Assembly: GCA_005887895.1 (NCBI GenBank)
Contig: VBPC01000122.1
Span: forward strand, 1 to 40,643
Direction: 5' to 3'
Origin: Candidatus Rokuibacteriota bacterium
GTDB taxonomy: Bacteria > Methylomirabilota > Methylomirabilia > Rokubacteriales > CSP1-6
DNA: 40,643 bases
The translations under genes and the position numbers were made by a program. The notes beneath the pieces were generated by a model. The model had not been told where the DNA came from and ran no database searches. It worked only from the letters and a program-made list of their open reading frames with translations. Positions 34,631 to 40,643 of the stretch are shown here, in pieces. Position 1 is the stretch's first letter. Every line of letters begins with the position of its first letter.

Positions 34631-35874
34631 CGCGCGCCGTCGGCCGCCCGCACGGGGTCGCCGTCCTTGAGGGCCGCCGGCGGCGACATCACCACGCGCT
34701 CGCCGGCGCGCAGGCCGGCGACGATCTCGCGGTCCCCGCCGACGGCCTGGCCCGCCGTCACCGGGCGGCGCTGCACCCGGCCGTCGGCGTACACGAACAC
34801 CACGGCGGTGGCGCCGTCGCCGCGCACGGCATCGACCGGGACGAGCACGACGACCGGCGCTGGCGTCCGCGGCGCGGCGGACGGCGCGCTCAGGAAGGCG
34901 ACCCGCGCGCCCATGTCGGGCACGATGCGGGGATCCTTGGCGTCGATCGCGATCCGCACCTTGACGGTGGCCTTGCTGCGGTCCGCGGTCGGAATGATCG
35001 CGATCACCGAGCCGGGGATCTTCCAGTCGGGATACGCATTGAGCGTGGCCTGCACGGGCTGCCCGGAGACGACGCGATTGATGTAGGACTCGTTGACGTC
35101 GACCTGGATCTCCAGCGAGTCCATGTCCACGATCGTGCCGATGCCGGTGCGGGTGAAGCCGCCCCCGGCCGAGATCGGCGAGATCATCTCGCCCGGCTGG
35201 GCCGCCTTGGCGATCACGACCCCGCTGAACGGCGCCAGGATCACCGTGTTGTCGAGCTGGACCTGCGCGACCGCGACCGACTCGCGAGCGACCCGGATCT
35301 GCTCGGCGTTGTTGGCGAGCCGGGCCCGCAGCGTGTCACGCTGGGCGAGGGCGGCATCCAGCGCCTGGGCCGGCACGAGCTGGCGCGCGAACAGCTCCTG
35401 CTGCCGACGATAGTCGCGCTCGGCCTGCTCGAGCTGCGCGCGGATCTCGCCCTCCTGCGAGCGGGCGGCGGCGAGCTGGGCCCGCGCCAGGTCGCGCTGG
35501 GCCCGGGCCTCGGTGTCGTCGAGACGGGCCAGGACGGCGCCCTCCTTCACGCGCATGCCTTCCTCGATCAACACCTCGGTGACCTTGCCAGTGATCTTGG
35601 CGGAGACGGTGGCCTGGCGGCGCGCGGTCACGTAGCCGCTGGCGTCGAGCACCGAGCCGGCGCCCGGCGCCGCCGCCCGGGCGGTGACGGTCCGCACGGT
35701 GGGCGGGCTCACCCGTCCCCACGCGAGCCACAGCCCGCCGGCCAGCGCGAGCACCGCCGCCGCGGCGAGCGCGAGCCAGCGGCCGCGCGCCCGCGCGGCG
35801 CGGCCGTTGCGGTCGATGCGCAGCTCCTTGAGAAGTTCGGACGTCTGCATGCTCTCGGGCGGAGTCACGGACAC
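34627..35874 (-). CDS. HlyD/MacA-like periplasmic adaptor
   Basis: 415 residues. One N-terminal helix (WLALAAAAVLALAGGLWLAW) is followed by lipoyl half-motifs (VSAKITGKVTEVLIEEGMRV and VILAPFSGVVIAKAAQPGEM) flanking a long coiled-coil hairpin (RDLARAQLAAARSQEGEI onward), then barrel and membrane-proximal domains. It is the first gene of the reverse MacAB-like operon. GTG 35874 is the likely start; ATG 35850 is the alternative. No outer-membrane factor lies in this operon, so it may use a TolC-like protein encoded elsewhere, possibly the one at 28825-30345. Confidence 0.92.
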   Translation of the reverse strand: MSVTPPESMQTSELLKELRIDRNGRAARARGRWLALAAAAVLALAGGLWLAWGRVSPPTVRTVTARAAAPGAGSVLDASGYVTARRQATVSAKITGKVTEVLIEEGMRVKEGAVLARLDDTEARAQRDLARAQLAAARSQEGEIRAQLEQAERDYRRQQELFARQLVPAQALDAALAQRDTLRARLANNAEQIRVARESVAVAQVQLDNTVILAPFSGVVIAKAAQPGEMISPISAGGGFTRTGIGTIVDMDSLEIQVDVNESYINRVVSGQPVQATLNAYPDWKIPGSVIAIIPTADRSKATVKVRIAIDAKDPRIVPDMGARVAFLSAPSAAPRTPAPVVVLVPVDAVRGDGATAVVFVYADGRVQRRPVTAGQAVGGDREIVAGLRAGERVVMSPPAALKDGDPVRAADGAR

Positions 35875-35965
35875 GTCTTCTCAGTGTGCCACAAGCACGG
35901 CGCCCGGTCGCGCGGGTCAGTCGGCGTTCAGGTAGACGGGATTGGTCCAGGTCGTGAGGAATATG

Positions 35966-36247
35966 TCAAGGATGCCGGGGATGTGTCAGCTCCACGGCCT
36001 GCCCGTTGGCCGCCGCCTCGGCGGCGGCGGTCGTGCAGCCAGCCTGCGCCTTCCGGCTCAGTGCGTAATCGGCTGCCTCGCCCTGGCAAGCCTTCAGGCT
36101 CGCGTAGTCGCCGGCCGCCGACCAGCCCTGGCCGTGATTCACCATCATCGTGTACGCGCCTTGTCCCGCATCGGTCTGGAACGGGAGTACCTGCGACGCC
36201 AGGACGAACGCGACGACATGCACGATGCGCTTCACCGTCCTCGTCAT
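35966..36247 (-). CDS. Small periplasmic hypothetical protein
   Basis: 93 residues from ATG 36247, with GGGAGG about 7 nt upstream. A signal peptide (RIVHVVAFVLASQVLPFQTDA) precedes a mature domain with two cysteines (KACQGEAADYALSRKAQAGC) that could form a disulfide. I do not recognise a family. It is on the minus strand upstream of the HlyD-like gene, with 91 bp between them, so co-transcription is possible but not shown. Confidence 0.6.
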   Translation of the reverse strand: MTRTVKRIVHVVAFVLASQVLPFQTDAGQGAYTMMVNHGQGWSAAGDYASLKACQGEAADYALSRKAQAGCTTAAAEAAANGQAVELTHPRHP

Positions 36248-36489
36248 ATTTCGGCCTCCCTTGCGCCCTTGCTTCCGCAAACGATGTGCCATTCCTCGAT
36301 CGAAAAACAATCAATAGGTTAGGGCTGGCGCTCGACCTCCGCAGTGGTAAGAGACGGTCCGGCCGCCGGGCCGCGACGGGTACTTTCCCGCCTGGGTGCC
36401 GGGCCTCGGCCTACGTATTTGCGGGTCGCTGGCCGGGCCGACATCGCCAGGACGCCGCGCGCTCGTCAGAATTTCTCGCCGAGGAGGAC
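36248..36489. other. Intergenic stretch with an AT-rich island
   Basis: Between the small periplasmic gene and the TSUP permease. Bases around 36296-36320 are unusually AT-rich (for instance CGATCGAAAAACAATCAATA) and could hold the promoter of the minus-strand gene. I see no RNA gene, and no N-terminal part of the TSUP permease, in any frame here. Confidence 0.4.
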
Positions 36490-37167
36490 GTGGCAAGATC
36501 GTGGGATGATGACGGCGCGGTGGGGCCCGTCGTCCTGTCCGTGCTCGTGGCGAAGACGTCGATTCTGGTGCTGATCGTCCCCAACATCGTGATGGACGGC
36601 GTGCAGTTCGCGCGCCGGGGCGCGCCGCTGGCGACCGTGCGCCGGATGGCGACGCTGGTCGCCTTCGGCGCCGTCGGGACCGTGCTGGGCACGCGCCTGC
36701 TGGCGCTCCTCAGCTCGCGCACGGTCATGCTGATCCTGGGCGGCTTCATCCTGCTCTTCACCGCGTTCGGGATCGCGCGCGTGTCGCCGCGGCTGCCGCC
36801 GCGCTGGGAGCCGTGGGCGTCGCCGGTGGCCGGTTTCGTGGCGGGCGTCGTCGGCGGGATCACCAGCGTGCCGGGGACCCCGCTGGTCCTCTATTTCTAC
36901 GCGCTCGGGCTCTCCAAGCACGAGTTCGTCAGCGCGGTCGCGTTCACGTTCGTCCTCTACAAGGTCGTCCAGCTGGCGGCGGTGACGTGGTACGGCCTCT
37001 TCACGTGGACGCTGCTCCGATGGTCGCTCCTGCTGACCGTGGTCGCGCTGGCCGGCTTCGCCCTGGGCCTGCGCGTGCAGGACCGCCTGGATCAGCGCAG
37101 CTTCAACCGCGCCGTCCTCGTTTTTCTGACGCTGCTGGGCGCCTGGCTGGTGTGGCGGGCGCTATAG
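36490..37167 (+). CDS. TSUP (TauE/SafE) family permease, N-terminally short
   Basis: About 225 residues from GTG 36490; GTG 36520 is the alternative. It has about six hydrophobic segments. The second half carries FVAGVVGGITSVPGTPLVLYFYALGL, the repeat signature of TSUP permeases that export or import sulfite, sulfonates or similar anions. The equivalent first repeat normally begins with a glycine-rich helix at the N-terminus; here the protein starts at the following helix (VLSVLVAKTSILVLIVPNIVM). About 40 residues seem to be missing. GAGGAGG lies only 2 nt before the GTG, so the start is uncertain. Possibly a truncated gene. Confidence 0.7.
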   Translation: MARSWDDDGAVGPVVLSVLVAKTSILVLIVPNIVMDGVQFARRGAPLATVRRMATLVAFGAVGTVLGTRLLALLSSRTVMLILGGFILLFTAFGIARVSPRLPPRWEPWASPVAGFVAGVVGGITSVPGTPLVLYFYALGLSKHEFVSAVAFTFVLYKVVQLAAVTWYGLFTWTLLRWSLLLTVVALAGFALGLRVQDRLDQRSFNRAVLVFLTLLGAWLVWRAL

Positions 37168-37184
37168 CGGTCGAGAGGGGCGGA

Positions 37185-37673
37185 TCACGCCGCCAGCAGC
37201 TCGAAGATGCGCCGGACGAGCTCTTCGTGGTCCTCGACGTTGTGGGGGAAGAGGCCGAACTCCTTGACCTCGGCGAGATCGATGGTGCGGAGCTTCTCGC
37301 CGCTGCGCACCGTCTCGAAGCCGAGCGTCTGGAAGCACGAGCGGCCGGCGTCCGGTCGCTCGGTGACCAGCACGAAGTACACGTTCGGCCACTGCCGCCG
37401 CGCCGTGTAGAAGATCGACTTGTCGCCGCGCTGGTTCTCGACGGAGATGAACTGCTCGACCGACGGCCGGTACTTCACCTCGATGAGGAACGCCCGCTCC
37501 TCGTTGTCGGTGGTGGTCTGGGTGACCCGGAAGTCCGGGGAGAAGTCTTCCCGGCCGAAGCGCAGGGGCAGGGACGCGCTGGAGCGAAACGGCGCGACCT
37601 CGTACCTCGCGCGGCGGAAGATCGACTCCACCAGAGCCTCGGCGATGCGGCTCTTCGCCTCGATCAGATCCAT
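37185..37673 (-). CDS. PD-(D/E)XK nuclease-like hypothetical protein
   Basis: 162 residues from ATG 37673 with a near-perfect AGGAGGT 4 nt upstream, so it is well translated. The core reads SPDFRVTQ, then a spacer, then FLIEVKYRP. This is the P-D ... E-x-K layout of PD-(D/E)XK nucleases such as restriction and Holliday-junction enzymes. An N-terminal helix (IEAKSRIAEALVESIFRRA) places a Glu where the fold often has one. There is no DNA-binding domain or methylase beside it. It may be a small endonuclease, or an inactive member of the fold. The family call is by motif only. Confidence 0.6.
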   Translation of the reverse strand: MDLIEAKSRIAEALVESIFRRARYEVAPFRSSASLPLRFGREDFSPDFRVTQTTTDNEERAFLIEVKYRPSVEQFISVENQRGDKSIFYTARRQWPNVYFVLVTERPDAGRSCFQTLGFETVRSGEKLRTIDLAEVKEFGLFPHNVEDHEELVRRIFELLAA

Positions 37674-37727
37674 GCGACCTCCTGCGATGGCACGCAAGCC
37701 CTCGAAAAGGCGGCTCGTACGCCATAG

Positions 37728-37774
37728 TATGATTCAGCCTGTCCACGACTCGGGCACAAAACCTTTCGAGGAGG
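37728..37774 (+). promoter_or_regulatory. -10 element and Shine-Dalgarno of the dienelactone hydrolase-like gene
   Basis: TATGAT (37728-37733) is one base from TATAAT. GAGGAGG (37768-37774) sits 5 nt before the ATG at 37780. Transcription would begin near 37740 with a leader of about 40 nt. No clear -35 element. The nuclease-like gene diverges from here. Confidence 0.45.
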
Positions 37775-37779
37775 AACCC

Positions 37780-38631
37780 ATGGCCGTACCGACCGAAACC
37801 GGACTGACGCGCCGCGAGATGATCGTGGCGGGCTCGACCTTCGCCGGCTACGCAATGAGCGTGGAGAAAGTGCTGGCCCAGGCGATCAAGACCGATACCG
37901 AGGGGCTGGTGGCCGGCGACCAGGCCGTTCCGGTGGGCGGCTTCAACGTCCCCGTCTACGAGGCGCGGCCCGCGACGGGCAAGGACCACCCGATCGTGCT
38001 GGTGATCTCGGAGATCTGGGGCGTCCACGAGTACATCAAGGACTCCACGCGTCGCTTCGCGAAGGCCGGCTTCCACGCCATCGCGCCGGAGCTGTTCGCC
38101 CGCGAGGGCGGCGTGGCCCAGCTGCCGAACATCCAGGACGTGCTGAAGATCGTGCTGGCGCAGAAGCGCGAGCAGACGCTGGGTGACCTCAAGGCCGCGG
38201 TCGACTGGGCCAAGACGCGGCCCGGCGTGAAGGCCGACCAGATCGGGGTGACCGGCTGGTGCTGGGGCGGGTCGACGACCTACCAGGTGGCGGCGACCAA
38301 CCACGACATGAAGGCGGCCGTGGCCTGGTACGGGCCGCCGGCACGGCCCTACCAGAGCGCCAGCGGCCCCGTGACCGGCTTCGACGTCGCCAAGGACATC
38401 CACATCCCGCTGCTCGGGCTCTACGGCGAGAAGGACACGGGCCCCTCACCGGACGATGCGAAGAAGTTCATCGACATGGTCAAGCAGCACGACAAGGACG
38501 TCGACAGCGTGATCTACCCGGGCGCCGGCCACGGCTTTCACGCCGACTACCGGCCGTCCTACAACAAGGAAGCGGCCGAGGACGCCTGGAAGCGCTGCAC
38601 CGGCTGGTTCACCAAGTACCTCAAGGCCTGA
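37780..38631 (+). CDS. Dienelactone hydrolase-family protein, Tat-exported
   Basis: 283 residues. The N-terminus TRREMIVAGSTFAGYAM is a Tat-like signal ending near VLAQA. The alpha/beta-hydrolase core has a Cys nucleophile in GWCWGG, the Asp in LYGEKDTG and the His in GAGHGFHADYR, the Cys-Asp-His triad of dienelactone hydrolases. It would hydrolyse an ester or lactone outside the cytoplasm. Export is less usual than the cytoplasmic location of classic enzymes of aromatic degradation. It has a strong Shine-Dalgarno of its own and stands as a single gene, converging on the UbiD-type decarboxylase. Confidence 0.9.
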   Translation: MAVPTETGLTRREMIVAGSTFAGYAMSVEKVLAQAIKTDTEGLVAGDQAVPVGGFNVPVYEARPATGKDHPIVLVISEIWGVHEYIKDSTRRFAKAGFHAIAPELFAREGGVAQLPNIQDVLKIVLAQKREQTLGDLKAAVDWAKTRPGVKADQIGVTGWCWGGSTTYQVAATNHDMKAAVAWYGPPARPYQSASGPVTGFDVAKDIHIPLLGLYGEKDTGPSPDDAKKFIDMVKQHDKDVDSVIYPGAGHGFHADYRPSYNKEAAEDAWKRCTGWFTKYLKA

Positions 38632-38653
38632 GCGCCACGGCGCCCCGGCGGCC

Positions 38654-38672
38654 GACCGCGGCGTTCGCGGTC
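38654..38672. terminator. Hairpin between convergent genes
   Basis: GACCGCG (38654-38660) pairs with CGCGGTC (38666-38672) around GCGTT. It lies between the convergent hydrolase and UbiD-type genes and overlaps the UbiD stop codon by two bases. No U-run is present. It may act in both directions. Confidence 0.4.
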
Positions 38673-40041
38673 AGCCGCCGAGGCGCTCGACGAGCGCGCG
38701 GGCCCACGCCATCCGCGCGGGGTCCATCACGAGCTTCTCGCCGAACGGCTCGCCGAACGGCCGGGTGGCGTCGATGCCGAGCTTGGCGGTGACGCCGCGG
38801 TCGTCGGCGCTGGGATCGAGCATCGCGCCGAGGCTGCCGCCGATCACGACCAGGTCACGATCGGCCTGCATGCGGGTGGCCACCGCCCACATCACGTCCG
38901 ACTCGTCGAAGACGTCGACGTCGTCGTCGACCACGATCACCAGCTTCAGGTAGTGGTCGACGCCGAGCACGATCGGGATCACGTGCTTGGCCTCGCCGGG
39001 CCGCCCCTGCTTGATCGCGACGTAGGCGGTGAACGACGACGTGCCCGACAGCGGCACGTGCACGCCGGCGACGTTGGGGATGACGCGGCTGAGCGCGTTG
39101 TGGATCTCGGCCTCGCGCACGAGGCCCAGCGTGGTGATGTGGTCGCCGGCCCGGCCGGAGCCGATCGACTGGAACCACGGCCGCTCACGCATGGCGATCG
39201 CCCGGGCCACGAACACGTGTTCCGTCGAGCGGCGCGAGAAATAGCCGGTGAACTCGCCGAACGGACCTTCCGGCTCGCGCACGCCCGGCAGGATCTCGCC
39301 CTCGATGACGATCTCCGCCGCCGCCGGCACGTGCAGATCGATGCTCGTGCACGGCGCGACCTCGAGCGGCTGGCCGAGCAGGCCGCCCACGACCTCGAAC
39401 TTGCCGACGTCGGCCGGAGGATAGGCGAGCGAGCCCATCGAGACGAGCGGGTGCAGGCCGAGCGCGATCGCGCACGGCAGCGGCTGTCCGCGCGCCTCGG
39501 CGCGGCGCTGGTACTCGAACATGCGGCGGCGCGAGTGGAGGCTCACGCCCATCCGGTCGCGGCCCTTGAGCTGGAAGCGGTGATAGCCCTCCGTCTCGAC
39601 GCCGGTGTCGGGATCGCGAGCCACCAGCATGCCGGCCGTGAGGTAGCGGCCGGCATCGCCCGGAAAGTACGCCGGAATCGGCAGCCGGGCCAGGTCGAGC
39701 TCGGGGCCCGTCAGGACGCGCCGCCGGAACGGCGGGTCGCCCACCGTGACCGGCTTGATCGGATCCTTGAGACGCCGGGAGTACTCGAGCGCCAGCTGCG
39801 CCTCCGGCACGCCGAGCGCGAAGGCCAGCGCGCGGCGGCTGGCGATCACGTTGCACACGATCGGCACGTCGAAGCCGCGGACCTGCTCGAGGACGAGGAT
39901 GGGGAAGCGCCGGCGCCGCTCGTATTCGAGGACGAGCGCCATGATCTCGTAGTCGGCGGAGATCGGCTCGCGGACGTGCACGACCTCCGCGGGGAAGGCG
40001 CTGGCGTAGGCGGAGATGAAGGAACGGAGATCCTGGTGCAT
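38671..40041 (-). CDS. UbiD-family (prFMN-dependent) decarboxylase
   Basis: 456 residues from ATG 40041. UbiD-type landmarks are present: GRYLTAGMLVARDPDTG, GYHRFQLKGRDRMGV (with the catalytic Arg region), the Glu-rich REPEGPFGEFTGYF near the active site, and the C-terminal VVDDDVDVFDESDVMWAVATR. Such enzymes use prenylated FMN to add or remove CO2 on unsaturated or aromatic acids. They need a UbiX-type prenyltransferase, which is not encoded in the window. The substrate is unknown. The -10-like TAGAAA 5 nt upstream on this strand suggests a leaderless or very short-leader mRNA. Confidence 0.92.
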   Translation of the reverse strand: MHQDLRSFISAYASAFPAEVVHVREPISADYEIMALVLEYERRRRFPILVLEQVRGFDVPIVCNVIASRRALAFALGVPEAQLALEYSRRLKDPIKPVTVGDPPFRRRVLTGPELDLARLPIPAYFPGDAGRYLTAGMLVARDPDTGVETEGYHRFQLKGRDRMGVSLHSRRRMFEYQRRAEARGQPLPCAIALGLHPLVSMGSLAYPPADVGKFEVVGGLLGQPLEVAPCTSIDLHVPAAAEIVIEGEILPGVREPEGPFGEFTGYFSRRSTEHVFVARAIAMRERPWFQSIGSGRAGDHITTLGLVREAEIHNALSRVIPNVAGVHVPLSGTSSFTAYVAIKQGRPGEAKHVIPIVLGVDHYLKLVIVVDDDVDVFDESDVMWAVATRMQADRDLVVIGGSLGAMLDPSADDRGVTAKLGIDATRPFGEPFGEKLVMDPARMAWARALVERLGG

Positions 40042-40046
40042 CGCTA

Positions 40047-40052
40047 TTTCTA
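40047..40052 (-). promoter_or_regulatory. -10-like element of the UbiD-family gene
   Basis: On the minus strand TAGAAA (40052-40047) ends 5 nt before the ATG at 40041, with TTCTGA 16 bp further upstream as a weak -35. There is no Shine-Dalgarno, matching the leaderless layout seen at other genes of this window. Confidence 0.35.
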
Positions 40053-40068
40053 TCAAAGGGGAACCCGC

Positions 40069-40643
40069 TCAGAAGTGGAAGTGGGCGCCGAGGCCGATGT
40101 ATTCGATCTTGCTCTTGAAGAACTGGCCGTTGGGCGAGTGGCCGAAGAAGTACTCGAACAGGATCTGCATGTTGCGCGAGGCCAGCACGCCGTCCAGCTG
40201 CACGCCGGCCCGCGCCGAGAAGTCCATCGACCACTCGTTCTCCTCGCGGTGCTGGAAGTCGACGGCGGCGATCGGCCGCCAGCCGGCGTTGCGCGACGGC
40301 CACGGGCTCGCGAACTCCGCGCCGTACTGGAGCGACCACGGCTGGATGCTGGCCGGGTCCCGATCGAAGAGGTAGCCGGCGCCGCCGTACACGCGCAGGG
40401 CGTCGCCCCAGAACTCGTAGGAGACCTTGCCGTCGAGCCCCTCGTAGCTGAGGTTGATGCGCTGGGAGCGGGTCCGCAGCAGGAACTCGTCGCCGAGGTG
40501 GCTCGACTGGTGGAAGACGCGCAGCAGCCCCGAGAGATCCCCGCGCCGGAAGCCGAACGGGAGCGCCACGAAGTAGTCCGCGTTGATGAGGTCCTTGGAC
40601 ACGGCGTCGAGGTCGAAGATCGCGAAGACGCCGGCCTGGACGC
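40069..40643 (-). CDS. DUF1207-like outer-membrane/exported protein, 5' cut by window edge
   Basis: At least 190 residues; the frame is open to the window edge, so the N-terminus lies outside. The visible part includes DYFVALPFGFRRGDLSGLLR, HQSSHLGDEFLLRTRSQ, NLSYEGLDGKVSYEFWGD and a C-terminal aromatic end (FKSKIEYIGLGAHFHF). Alternating aromatic strands and the terminal Phe suit a beta-barrel. The HQSSHLGDEFL block matches my memory of DUF1207 proteins, whose function is not established. It ends 27 nt before the UbiD-family start on the same strand. Confidence 0.7.
   Translation of the reverse strand, partial: VQAGVFAIFDLDAVSKDLINADYFVALPFGFRRGDLSGLLRVFHQSSHLGDEFLLRTRSQRINLSYEGLDGKVSYEFWGDALRVYGGAGYLFDRDPASIQPWSLQYGAEFASPWPSRNAGWRPIAAVDFQHREENEWSMDFSARAGVQLDGVLASRNMQILFEYFFGHSPNGQFFKSKIEYIGLGAHFHF

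Noticed and set aside
35884-35899. TGGCACACT on the minus strand before the HlyD-like gene as a second sigma-54 site
   Set aside because: The -24 half is good, but there is no TTGC at -12.

Overview
The window is GC-rich throughout. It comes from a diderm bacterium: it encodes two efflux-type systems (one with an outer-membrane factor), Tat-type signal peptides and a DUF1207-like outer-membrane protein. The gene content (many ABC importer parts, a UbiD-type decarboxylase, MdtABC-like RND pumps) and GC content would suit a soil or subsurface lineage such as Candidatus Rokubacteria/Methylomirabilota or similar. No rRNA or marker gene is present, so this is only an inference. Several genes appear leaderless, with a -10-like hexamer 5-7 nt before the start codon.

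Left part (1-11272). A ROK-family sugar kinase, a zinc alcohol dehydrogenase and an Nramp-like metal transporter form a forward run. It converges on a TlpA-like redoxin. The redoxin diverges from a small secreted Cys-rich protein across only 17 bp. Next come a short remnant of a membrane glycosyltransferase-like gene, a large FAD/Fe-S dehydrogenase, a cytochrome P450, and a two-gene osmoprotectant-type ABC importer whose binding and permease domains are fused.

Middle part (11273-21477). An intergenic patch holds GC-rich hairpins and a 46-bp tandem repeat that duplicates the 3' end of a small ribbon-helix-helix-like gene. A reverse operon follows: FAD amine/amino-acid oxidase, two Dpp-type permeases, a Tat-exported family 5 binding protein and a phosphoribosyltransferase-like protein. 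Diverging from it is a forward CUT1-type sugar importer (binding protein, two permeases) ending in an unrecognised His-containing membrane protein. Neither importer has an ATPase gene here.

RND operon (21627-30345). A full-consensus sigma-54 promoter sits about 20 bp before an MdtABC/TolC-type operon of adaptor, pump 1, pump 2 and outer-membrane lipoprotein. Pump 2 is broken: it lacks about 18 codons near its N-terminus and about 109 nt further on, the second loss causing a frameshift.

Right part (30346-40643). A lower-GC patch with dispersed repeats, three small genes and a frameshifted integrase remnant abuts the 3' end of a MacB-like ABC efflux operon (HlyD-like, ATPase, FtsX-like 1, FtsX-like 2, all reverse). 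The terminal permease has lost its last membrane segment at this junction. Beyond lie a small periplasmic protein, an N-terminally short TSUP permease, a PD-(D/E)XK nuclease-like protein, a Tat-exported dienelactone hydrolase-like enzyme, a UbiD-family decarboxylase and a DUF1207-like protein cut by the window edge. No tRNA, rRNA or CRISPR array was seen.
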